Assembly: GCA_017405115.1 (NCBI GenBank)
Contig: JAFRBA010000162.1
Coordinates: 1-16,360 of the forward strand
Length of the DNA stretch: 16,360 bases
Direction: 5' to 3'
Source: Kiritimatiellia bacterium
GTDB lineage: Bacteria; Verrucomicrobiota; Kiritimatiellia; RFP12; UBA1067
The position numbers were made by a program, and so were the translations under genes. This document shows positions 1 to 6,904 of the stretch, piece after piece; the stretch's first letter is position 1, and each line of letters starts with the position of its first letter. The notes under the pieces are model-generated. The model was not told the origin of the DNA. It did no database searches and was given only the letters and a program-made list of their open reading frames with translations.

Positions 1-638
1 ACGAGCCGCCGGTCTACGACGTGCGGCGCCTTGGCCCCGGCGAGAGCCCGGTCGTGGACGGCGTGCCGGACGAGCCGTTCTGGAAGGGGGTGCGGCCCGT
101 GCCGCTCATGGACACGAAGCGCGGCACTCCGCCGGCGCATCCTGCGGACGTGCGCCTGGCGTGGCGCGAGGACGGCCTGTACGCGGCGTTCTCCGCGCCC
201 GAGCCCGCCACGGCCGACGAGTCGTCGGGGCTGTGGTTCAACGACAACTACGAAATGTTCCTCTCGCCCGGCCTCGGCAAGCAGGTCAAGTACCATCTCG
301 GCTTCGACGCGCTCGGGCGGTTCTACGCCGGCAAGCAGAGGCTCCTGCCGATTTCGCAGCCTCCGGACCTCTCGTGGAAGGCCGACGGGCGCAGGCTCGC
401 CGTCAGGCGGTCCAAGTCCGGATGGACGGCGGAGCTATTCGTGCCGTTCTCGGCGTTGGAGGGCGGAGCGCCCAGGGCGTACGACAGCTGGAACTTCAAC
501 CTTGTCAGGAATTTCAAGGGCAGGGAGCAGAAGGTGGACAGCCGTCCGGCGGAGACTAGCGGGAGTTCGCTCACGCTCGGCGACAACCACGCGATTTCCC
601 TTTTCGGGATCATGCGCTTCGCCGGCCTCGGAGACTAG
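1..638 (+). CDS. C-terminal part of a secreted protein with CBM9-like domain (5' end outside window)
   Basis: The reading frame is open from base 3, so the gene begins before the window; 211 residues plus a stop at 636-638 are visible. A GTG at 21 is in frame, but the coding context continues upstream without a break, so I do not take it as the start. The visible part has the pattern of a CBM9-like beta-sandwich: DGVPDEPFW near its start, a VRLAW..DGLY strand, NDNYEMFLSPG, then SGWTAELFVPFSAL and a final strand near the C-terminus. Such domains bind sugars and often cap secreted glycosidases. The same domain forms the N-terminal part of the gene at 11253-13640 (compare DNYEMFLSPGLG with DGVELFIRPSLG), which argues that both serve the same locus. 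The catalytic part, if any, lies upstream. It converges with the response regulator, with 15 bp between the two stops. Confidence 0.7.
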   Translation, partial: EPPVYDVRRLGPGESPVVDGVPDEPFWKGVRPVPLMDTKRGTPPAHPADVRLAWREDGLYAAFSAPEPATADESSGLWFNDNYEMFLSPGLGKQVKYHLGFDALGRFYAGKQRLLPISQPPDLSWKADGRRLAVRRSKSGWTAELFVPFSALEGGAPRAYDSWNFNLVRNFKGREQKVDSRPAETSGSSLTLGDNHAISLFGIMRFAGLGD

Positions 639-653
639 CGGGCCGCGCCGAAG

Positions 654-1283
654 CTACGGCCTCAGCAGGTGCTTTCTGAGGGCGATCGAAATCGCCTCCG
701 CCCGGTTGGCCGCGCCGAGCTTGTCGAATATTGCCGTGAGGTGGTCCTTTACGCTTGACCGCTGTATGGAGAACTGCTTTGCGATGTCGTCGTTTGTGAG
801 CCCGCGCACGACGGCGGCGAGGATTTCGCCCTGCCTCTTCGTGAGATTTGTCACGGGCGGGTCTTCTCGGATGAACCGCTCGATTTCCGGCGACACGGCG
901 TTGCCGCCCGAGGCGACGGTTCGCACGGCTGCGGCGAGGTCGGAGAAGTCGGCGTTCTTCATCATCGCGCCCGTCGCGCCGGAGGCAAGGGCGTGGGCCA
1001 CGCCGTCGGCGGTGCCGAACGTGGTGAGCAGCAGTATCTTCGCCTCAGGCAAAAGTCCGTGTATCTCTGAAGTTGCCTCCGCGCCGTCCTTTTTCGGCAT
1101 GACGAGGTCCATGACCACGACGTCGGGTCTGAGCGACACGGCCTTCTTGACTGCGTCGTCGCCGTCCTCGGCCTCGCCGACGACTTCGATGTCCGGCTCC
1201 GTACCAAGAAGCGACGCAAGCCCCATGCGAACCATGGCGTGGTCGTCTGCTATGAGCACCCTGATTTTTGCGCTTCGCCTCAT
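654..1283 (-). CDS. NarL/FixJ-family response regulator (receiver + LuxR HTH)
   Basis: This is a 209-residue transcription factor of the usual NarL length. The receiver domain covers about residues 6-125: acidic pair D13-D14, phospho-acceptor D59 in MDLVMPKKDG, conserved T87 in LLLTTFG and K109. A LuxR-type helix-turn-helix covers about 146-207 (LTKRQGEILAAVVRGLTNDDIAKQFS, then VKDHLTAIFDKLG). All residues needed for phosphotransfer are present. The ATG overlaps the TGA of the upstream kinase gene (1280-1283), so the two are translationally coupled and form a cognate pair. Phosphorylation by that kinase should switch DNA binding. Its targets are inferred: the divergent glycosidase operon starting at 3522 and its own promoter are the nearest candidates. 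Family assignment is firm; the regulon is not shown by the sequence. Confidence 0.95.
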   Translation of the reverse strand: MRRSAKIRVLIADDHAMVRMGLASLLGTEPDIEVVGEAEDGDDAVKKAVSLRPDVVVMDLVMPKKDGAEATSEIHGLLPEAKILLLTTFGTADGVAHALASGATGAMMKNADFSDLAAAVRTVASGGNAVSPEIERFIREDPPVTNLTKRQGEILAAVVRGLTNDDIAKQFSIQRSSVKDHLTAIFDKLGAANRAEAISIALRKHLLRP

Positions 1284-3406
1284 GCCTCCACCTCGTTCAT
1301 GCTGAGCGATATCGACACCTTTGATCCTCTGCCGATTTCGCTTTCCACCGACATGTTGCCGCCGAAATGGTTGATGCGTTCGCGAATCCCCTGAAGCCCG
1401 AAGTGTCCGTCGCGTATTCCGGGATGGTCGCCGGGGTCAAAGCCGCAGCCGTCATCCGAAACCGAGAAGAGGAGCCGGTCACCTTCGATACATCCGGCGA
1501 TCCTTACTGTCTTGGCTCGCCCGTGCCGTATGGAGTTCAGGACTAGCTCCCTGATGATCCTGAGAAGGGCGTGCGCTGTGTCGTCAGCGAGCCGCTCACG
1601 TGGCACGTTGAACCGGACGACGAGCTCTATCCCGTCCACGAACGGTGCAAGGGTCCGGCGCACGGCGTCGTTCATGTCCCTCTCCTCCAGCGCGTAGTTC
1701 CTGAGGTCCCAGATGCAGTTCCGAAGTTCGTCGCGGCAGGACTTGAGGGACTTTGCCGCGATTTCGAGGTGGCCGAGTGTGCCGCCTGGGTCCTGTCCCG
1801 CGAGCTTGGTTGCGGTGGCGATCTCCAGCGACACGCCGGTCAGGTTCTGCGACAGCGAGTCGTGCAGCTCGATTGCAAGCCGTGTGCGTTCGCCGACCTT
1901 CATGTCGGAGGAAATCCTTGCGAGCTTCTCCTCGGAAAGCTCTGCGCCGCGCCGTTCGGCGAGGCGGTTCAGCGACCTGTTCCAGACGAATATCCCGACA
2001 AGCACGGCGAGCAGGGCGCCGATCACGGTCATCAGTCGTTTTGGCGTCCACCAGGGCGGACGCGAGACTATGCGCACGTCGGCTGATGTTCGCACGACCA
2101 CCGCCACCCCTTCGACGTGCGGAAACGGGGCGTTTGGCCTCCAGTTCTCGGTTTCTATCAGGCAAACGCCGGAGACTTCGACTATGCACCCTATCTCGAC
2201 TCCGTCGAATGCCGCCGGACATGCGCTTGCGTCAATCGGCACGATTCTCCTGTCGCATTCAAGGCCGAGCCTGTCGTATGGATGGCCGGGGGCCGGCAGG
2301 CTGCGGACGATGCCCGTAACGCGAACCGGCTTCCCGTGGTAGCGTACCTGCACCGCAGGAACGCCGTTCCTGTCCGTCAGCAGCTGCGAAGCCGAAATCG
2401 CCTCTGGCTCGGCCTCCTGCTGGATTGCCGCTTCCGGGGCTGCGGGTCGCCAGACGGCGCGCGACAGGTTGAAACGGTAAAGATCGGTTTCGGGGATGCC
2501 GACGCATTCTATGACCGCGCCGAACTCCGGAGGATTCCGTTCCTGAAGGTCAACCCTGACCGTCTGGCCGTCGGACGTGCGCAGAAGCATGCGGTCTCCG
2601 TGCCAGACCGCCACGACGCGGCCGACTGCGCGTCTCCTGCCCATTCCGCTCACGATGGCTTCCCGGAGTTCCCGTTCCGATCCGAGGAGAGGTACGTCGA
2701 AGGGGTTCTTTGGAGCTGGCTGGACTATCTCCACCGCGTCAAGACCGGAGAAGAGCATCTGTAGCCCGCCTGTCCGGCGAGACCCCACGATGTAGGGGTT
2801 GTACAGCCCCGTCAGCCGAATCGTTGCGCCGACAAGCGCGTTTATTGCATGGACGTCCGGCGATGGTGACGCGAAGGTCGCGTAGAACGTCCGCCCGGCG
2901 TCCTGGAGGACGAGATACCCCCACAGCGGATCGATTTCGTCGATGAATGCATCGCGGACCATCCCGCAGAGCCGCACGAGCCTGTTGACGTGGCGACCCT
3001 CCAGCAGCTCCGGTATTGAAGTCTCGACTGGCGTCGGGGGCGGGCCATGGGAGATTATGCGCGCTTTGCTGTCGGAGGCTGCGACAGAGCCCGATTCCCT
3101 GTATTTGAACGTGCTGCCTGTGATCTGCACGCGGTCGCCCGCCTTCATGGGACACTTCGGGAAGAATGCGTCCTCGCGCAGGACGACGGAGCCGGACGCA
3201 TCCTCCACGGCGAACGTGCAGCAGATCGAGTTGCATGGATAAGTCACTGTCGCCGTGATGTCGAAGTGTGCGCCGATGCGCCCCTCTTTGAGCGCGGCGT
3301 CGAGCTCCGCCGCGCTGCGGACGACATGGTTCGTCGCGGAGGAGACGCCTTGTGACGCCTGCAAAAAAGCGAGAACCAGGGCTGGTGCTAGTAGTCTGCG
3401 ATTCAT
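1280..3406 (-). CDS. Membrane sensor histidine kinase, NarX/DesK type (HisKA_3), with repeated OB-like periplasmic sensor
   Basis: Starting at the ATG at 3406-3404 this is 708 residues; a TTG directly before it is also in frame. A signal peptide covers about 1-24. A long extracytoplasmic part follows with four similar beta-rich segments, near 45-110, 127-215, 257-325 and 350-430, each with a VRVTGIV-like strand followed by a LVLQD-like strand. This looks like the OB-like repeats seen in kinases of the Verrucomicrobiota group. One membrane helix lies near 459-477. In the cytoplasm, H515 in ELHDSLSQN is the HisKA_3 phospho-acceptor, N624 in ELVLNSIRHG is the N box, DDGCGFD (near 652) and GHFGLQGIRERI form the ATP-binding G boxes. 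It autophosphorylates and passes phosphate to the regulator encoded directly downstream (4-bp overlap). The ligand is unknown; four cysteines sit in the first segment. The predicted mRNA is nearly leaderless. Confidence 0.93.
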   Translation of the reverse strand: MNRRLLAPALVLAFLQASQGVSSATNHVVRSAAELDAALKEGRIGAHFDITATVTYPCNSICCTFAVEDASGSVVLREDAFFPKCPMKAGDRVQITGSTFKYRESGSVAASDSKARIISHGPPPTPVETSIPELLEGRHVNRLVRLCGMVRDAFIDEIDPLWGYLVLQDAGRTFYATFASPSPDVHAINALVGATIRLTGLYNPYIVGSRRTGGLQMLFSGLDAVEIVQPAPKNPFDVPLLGSERELREAIVSGMGRRRAVGRVVAVWHGDRMLLRTSDGQTVRVDLQERNPPEFGAVIECVGIPETDLYRFNLSRAVWRPAAPEAAIQQEAEPEAISASQLLTDRNGVPAVQVRYHGKPVRVTGIVRSLPAPGHPYDRLGLECDRRIVPIDASACPAAFDGVEIGCIVEVSGVCLIETENWRPNAPFPHVEGVAVVVRTSADVRIVSRPPWWTPKRLMTVIGALLAVLVGIFVWNRSLNRLAERRGAELSEEKLARISSDMKVGERTRLAIELHDSLSQNLTGVSLEIATATKLAGQDPGGTLGHLEIAAKSLKSCRDELRNCIWDLRNYALEERDMNDAVRRTLAPFVDGIELVVRFNVPRERLADDTAHALLRIIRELVLNSIRHGRAKTVRIAGCIEGDRLLFSVSDDGCGFDPGDHPGIRDGHFGLQGIRERINHFGGNMSVESEIGRGSKVSISLSMNEVEA

Positions 3407-3484
3407 CAACAGCGTGGATTATACCATAAAAGACGAAAAAGTCGTATACCCTCCAAAGGTCGGATTGTTGGTGACACGCTGTTG
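3407..3484. repeat. Perfect 10-bp inverted repeat spanning the divergent promoter region
   Basis: CAACAGCGTG at 3407-3416 is the exact reverse complement of CACGCTGTTG at 3475-3484. One copy lies between the minus-strand -10 and the kinase ATG; the other lies in the spacer of the plus-strand promoter and ends next to its extended -10. Centre-to-centre distance is 68 bp. Position suggests paired operator sites controlling both directions; the binding protein is unknown, with the adjacent response regulator as one candidate. Confidence 0.5.
3418..3423 (-). promoter_or_regulatory. Putative extended -10 promoter of the histidine kinase operon
   Basis: On the minus strand the bases read TGG then TATAAT, a perfect extended -10 (TG at 3426-3425, hexamer 3423-3418). 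No good -35 lies 17 bp upstream, which extended -10 promoters tolerate. A start site 6-8 bases downstream would fall at about 3412-3410, only 4-6 bases before the ATG at 3406. Confidence 0.5.
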
Positions 3485-3493
3485 TGGTATACT
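3465..3493 (+). promoter_or_regulatory. Putative sigma-70-type promoter of the glycosidase operon
   Basis: TTGTTG at 3465-3470 and TATACT at 3488-3493 are 17 bp apart, and TGG (3485-3487) gives an extended -10. Transcription would begin near 3500, leaving a leader of about 22 bases before the ATG at 3522. It is the only convincing promoter I see for the plus-strand run of genes down to 16103. Confidence 0.55.
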
Positions 3494-3508
3494 ACACTCA
3501 AAACACAC

Positions 3509-3514
3509 GGGAGA
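3509..3514 (+). promoter_or_regulatory. Ribosome binding site that sets the start of the LamG gene
   Basis: GGGAGA lies 7 bases before the ATG at 3522. It selects this start over in-frame codons further upstream (the frame is open from 3255), which would fall inside the kinase gene and ahead of the promoter. Confidence 0.65.
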
Positions 3515-3521
3515 CAGCACC

Positions 3522-6500
3522 ATGAAAAATCATAAGCTTGTATTGTGCTCATTTGCGGCCGTCTTTGCCTCGACATGCGCTTTTGGCGCGTATGTCACGG
3601 ACGGACTTGTCCTGAGGTACGACGCCATAGACAACGCGGGCGTGGGTTCGCATTCGGACTCTCCTGCGGTGTGGAAGGATCTTTCCGGGAACAACCATGA
3701 TCTGACGCTTCCCGCCTCCGGACTGACCATCGGCGCGGACACGATGACGTTCGACCATGTGTCCGGGAGCGTCTCGGGAGTGTCGTGCCTTGCGGATCCA
3801 TCGGGCACGCCCAACTTGACGCTGGAGGTCGTCTGCGCGGCGGACGAGACGCTTGATGCGACCTTGACGTCATCAAGAATGCTGGCCGCCAATCCGCGCA
3901 TCAGCCTCTATTTCCGGCAGGTCGGCGCGCAGCATGTCGTCGGCGGCACCTACTACGACGGATCCAATCGTCAGTTCGCCGGCGCACCCGTTCGCCGCTG
4001 CGACTGGAACAGCAAGCAGTTCATCTGCCGTTTCCACACGTATTCGCTCAGGACGAAGTCATCGGGCGGCAGCGTTGCGGTCGACGGGTCGGATTTCGCG
4101 ACGCTTCAGGCGGCGTTCTATAACGCGGCGACGGACTTGACCGATGCCTTGACCGTTGGCTCGGCCACCGCAACTTACAAAATCAAGGCCGTGCGCCTCT
4201 ACAGCCGCGATTTGACGGCGGCGGAAGCCGCACAGAACGCCGCAGAGGACGAAGCCCGCTTCTCTCTGAAGCCGGCGGCGGACGTGACCGGCAACGCCAA
4301 TGCGTTCGACGATGCGGCGTTCTACTTCCGTGGCGCGCGGCAGGCGTCAAATGCCTATCTTGACGATTATGAGTTCGCAAACGCGCTCTACATAGGCTCT
4401 GCCTCGAATCCTGCGGGCGATACATTCAATATTGGCGGAGCTCGTGCAAGCATCATGGTCGAGACGATGGACGTGCCGGCGCCGTATGCAGGAAAGACGC
4501 TCAGGAACCGCTCGGTTGTCCACTTCAAGCAGCCCTACACTTTGGAAGACATGTCTAAGGCATCAACATCGCGCATAACCGTTGACCAGCCGGTCGCCGC
4601 CACGAACAAAGCGTCATACACGGTAATGCTGCGCTTCAAGGTGGAATCGCGCATTGATCCTACAGCAGACACGCAGATAAAGGTGATTCAATTGGGGTAT
4701 GGATGGAGCGGCCAATCTGGGCTCGACTTGCAGCTATGCGGGCCGGCAGACAATCTGTATGTTCGCGCGTATCATGGAAGCAATGTCGACGACTTCACGG
4801 ATATGCAAAGCGACTCATCGAAGACGCTCAAAATCGGCGAGTGGGTTGATATGGCGATAACTGTTTCTGGCCGCGTCAACAAGCTATACTACAAGACCGA
4901 GAACGGCAGCTGGTATGAAGGAACACGAGATAAGGATGTGGCCATTCCATCATCATTGTTTTCAAATAGATACAAGCTTGCGCTTGGTGGTCCTATAGAC
5001 AATGGAATGGTCGGAGTTTCTCAGGCCACTTCTGGCAACTATTGCTTCCGCGGCTGGTACCAGCAGGTCGCGGTGTGGGATCGTGCGCTTTCGCGCGACG
5101 AGGTGCTGAACGCCTTCCGCGACGGATGCGCAGAAGGTGACGACTGGAAGGTGGGCGTCGCCAACGACATGTCGCTGGAGTTCGCCGGGAGCGGCGCAGC
5201 AACTCTGGAGACCGTGAATGACTGGCGGAACATGAAGGGTGAGCTTGCGGCGGCCAACGCTTCTGTGAACGTGAATTTCGATCTTGACGCGGCGACATTC
5301 GCGAAGACGCGCACGTTCAAGTTCAAGACGACTTCGGTTTCCGCTTCCGGCACGTTCGATCTGTCGCTGAACGGGAGGACGGTCGCCGAGAACGTCGCCT
5401 CCACAGCAGGGCAGAGCGCCGTCGTCACGGTGCCCGGCGGATTCTTCTCGTCCGGCGCGAACACGCTTACCGTGACGCGGACGGACGCGAACGCGGGGAA
5501 GATGGAGATCGACTGCATGTCGCTCGTCGTCGCGGAAGGGAATATTCCGGTCGCATCCGTGGTCGATGGCGATCCATTCGGGGGCTCGTATCGCTGGTAC
5601 CGTCACGACGGTGAGGCGTTCCGCGACGTGCTGCGCACGGCCTATCCCAATTCATCTGCGCATGCGTGGACGGTCAGAGGCCCTTCAGGCAACATCGTGC
5701 ACACGACTTCCGATGTGGTCTGCCCGTACAGAGGCGTGACACTGCCGGGAGAGGATTGTATGTATTTCAGGCAGGAGTCTTATACTAATGCGAACGGCGT
5801 GATCTACGGCAAGGGCGGCTGCATGTACGCATCGATTTTCCCGATCAGCAATGCCGTGGCCTACACGGCGTTTGCCCGCTTCAAGATCGACTCGTTCCAG
5901 AATCCGACGAACTGCAGGGCGCAAGTCTTCGGAACCGGCTATGAGTGGACGAATAGCCGTGGCATGTGTCTGACCTTGCAAGGCACAAATCCGGAGAATC
6001 TGTACGTTTACTTGAGCGGCGGCAAGACGAACTTCGCCATCACCGATCCGCAGAGTGGCGAGGCGAAGAACCGTTTGGCGCAGGGCAAGTGGATTGACAT
6101 TGCTGTCGTCGTGAGCAACAACTACGGCTATGTCTATGCCTGCGTGGAGGGCGGGGATTTCCAGAATCTTGGCCCCCATTACTTCGGGAGCGGCGGGGCG
6201 GGTACGCCCAATACGTGGAGCGGAATGTACATTGGGCAATCCAGCGGCAGAAGCGCAACGTCGTGGTCGTCGTCCAACGACGACACAGGCTATTTCCGTG
6301 GCTGGATGCATCAGGCGGCGGTGTGGCCGTATGCGCTTTCGGAGAAGGACGTGAAGGCGGTGTTCGGTTTCCCATCGCCAGACGTAGTGCGCATCGGCGT
6401 TGAGAACGGCAGCTCCGCCGAATTCTACGGGAGCGGGGCGGCGTCGTATGCCTATCCGGCGAATGCGGACTTCCGCGATGCGCCGAACGTGATTGCGGCC

Positions 6501-6854
6501 GGCGGCAGCCTTGCGCTGACGTTCGACCTTCCGTCGACGGAGGTGAAGAACCAGCTTCTCAAGATCGCGGCCTCGCCGGAGTCCGTGGCGGCGACTTTCA
6601 CGGTCGCGATCAACGGGCGTAGTGTCGTCAGCTACGACGACGACAACAGGGAAGTCACCGAGCTCTCCGTCGCTCCAGGCAGCTTCGCATCGTTCGGGGT
6701 CCTTGCAGAGTATCTTCAGAGCGGAGCGAATACCCTGACGATCACCCGCACGGACTCGAACGCCGGCGCGTTCTCCGTCGACGCGCTGTCGTTCGGCAAC
6801 GGCGGCGGCAGGGTTCGCATCGGCAGACTGGGGCTGATGCTCATCGTGCAGTAA
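3522..6854 (+). CDS. Large secreted protein with repeated LamG/ConA-like and CBM-like modules
   Basis: This is a 1110-residue exported protein with no catalytic motif that I recognise. The start has a good ribosome binding site and gives a clear signal peptide (about 1-22, ending in AFG). A first LamG-like (Laminin_G_3/ConA) domain spans about 23-247: GLVLRYDA, WKDLSGNNHDL, then IKAVRLYSRDLTAAE. A duplicated unit follows at about 270-673 and 686-1100. Each copy has a short lead-in (DVPAPYAG.TL / DVVCPYRGVTL), a LamG core (FRGWYQQVAVWDRALS / FRGWMHQAAVWPYALS) and a beta-sandwich CBM-like domain (SGANTLTVTRTDANAG / SGANTLTITRTDSNAG). It is probably a surface or secreted lectin that binds the substrate of the downstream enzymes. 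The C-terminal tail (GGGRVRIGRLGLMLIVQ) is hydrophobic and could be an anchoring or sorting signal, which is speculative. It is the first gene of the operon; the GH39 gene starts 15 bp later. Confidence 0.85.
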   Translation: MKNHKLVLCSFAAVFASTCAFGAYVTDGLVLRYDAIDNAGVGSHSDSPAVWKDLSGNNHDLTLPASGLTIGADTMTFDHVSGSVSGVSCLADPSGTPNLTLEVVCAADETLDATLTSSRMLAANPRISLYFRQVGAQHVVGGTYYDGSNRQFAGAPVRRCDWNSKQFICRFHTYSLRTKSSGGSVAVDGSDFATLQAAFYNAATDLTDALTVGSATATYKIKAVRLYSRDLTAAEAAQNAAEDEARFSLKPAADVTGNANAFDDAAFYFRGARQASNAYLDDYEFANALYIGSASNPAGDTFNIGGARASIMVETMDVPAPYAGKTLRNRSVVHFKQPYTLEDMSKASTSRITVDQPVAATNKASYTVMLRFKVESRIDPTADTQIKVIQLGYGWSGQSGLDLQLCGPADNLYVRAYHGSNVDDFTDMQSDSSKTLKIGEWVDMAITVSGRVNKLYYKTENGSWYEGTRDKDVAIPSSLFSNRYKLALGGPIDNGMVGVSQATSGNYCFRGWYQQVAVWDRALSRDEVLNAFRDGCAEGDDWKVGVANDMSLEFAGSGAATLETVNDWRNMKGELAAANASVNVNFDLDAATFAKTRTFKFKTTSVSASGTFDLSLNGRTVAENVASTAGQSAVVTVPGGFFSSGANTLTVTRTDANAGKMEIDCMSLVVAEGNIPVASVVDGDPFGGSYRWYRHDGEAFRDVLRTAYPNSSAHAWTVRGPSGNIVHTTSDVVCPYRGVTLPGEDCMYFRQESYTNANGVIYGKGGCMYASIFPISNAVAYTAFARFKIDSFQNPTNCRAQVFGTGYEWTNSRGMCLTLQGTNPENLYVYLSGGKTNFAITDPQSGEAKNRLAQGKWIDIAVVVSNNYGYVYACVEGGDFQNLGPHYFGSGGAGTPNTWSGMYIGQSSGRSATSWSSSNDDTGYFRGWMHQAAVWPYALSEKDVKAVFGFPSPDVVRIGVENGSSAEFYGSGAASYAYPANADFRDAPNVIAAGGSLALTFDLPSTEVKNQLLKIAASPESVAATFTVAINGRSVVSYDDDNREVTELSVAPGSFASFGVLAEYLQSGANTLTITRTDSNAGAFSVDALSFGNGGGRVRIGRLGLMLIVQ

Positions 6855-6855
6855 A

Positions 6856-6864
6856 GGGGAGGAG
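6856..6864 (+). promoter_or_regulatory. Strong ribosome binding site supporting a GTG start
   Basis: GGGGAGGAG follows directly after the stop of the LamG gene. Its GGAGG core (6858-6862) ends 7 bases before the GTG at 6870. No ATG is in frame until well into the protein, so this site is the main reason to accept GTG as the start of the GH39-like gene. Confidence 0.7.
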
Positions 6865-6869
6865 ATAGA

Positions 6870-6904
6870 GTGCAACGTGCAAAGTGCAAAGCAGAGAGTG
6901 TAAA
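6870..6904 (+). repeat. Heptanucleotide tandem repeat (GTGCAAA) containing the GH39 start codon
   Basis: Five 7-bp units run from 6870: GTGCAAC, GTGCAAA, GTGCAAA, GCAGAGA, GTGTAAA. The first three bases are the start codon. The last unit is part of an imperfect hairpin (6898-6908 with 6928-6938: nine Watson-Crick pairs, one G-T pair, one mismatch, 19-base loop), whose right arm lies in the signal-peptide coding part. Confidence 0.75.

Noticed and set aside
640..662. Possible bidirectional terminator between the converging CBM9-like and response regulator genes
   Set aside because: GGCCG (641-645) can pair with CGGCC (657-661), but there is no T-run on either strand and such short GC stems are common here.
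3407..3409. TTG start one codon before the kinase ATG
   Set aside because: ATG at 3406 is the stronger start and gives the same signal peptide; TTG adds one residue only.
3255..3521. 89-codon N-terminal extension of the LamG gene
   Set aside because: It overlaps the kinase gene on the opposite strand, lies upstream of the predicted promoter, and would bury the signal peptide that begins at 3522.
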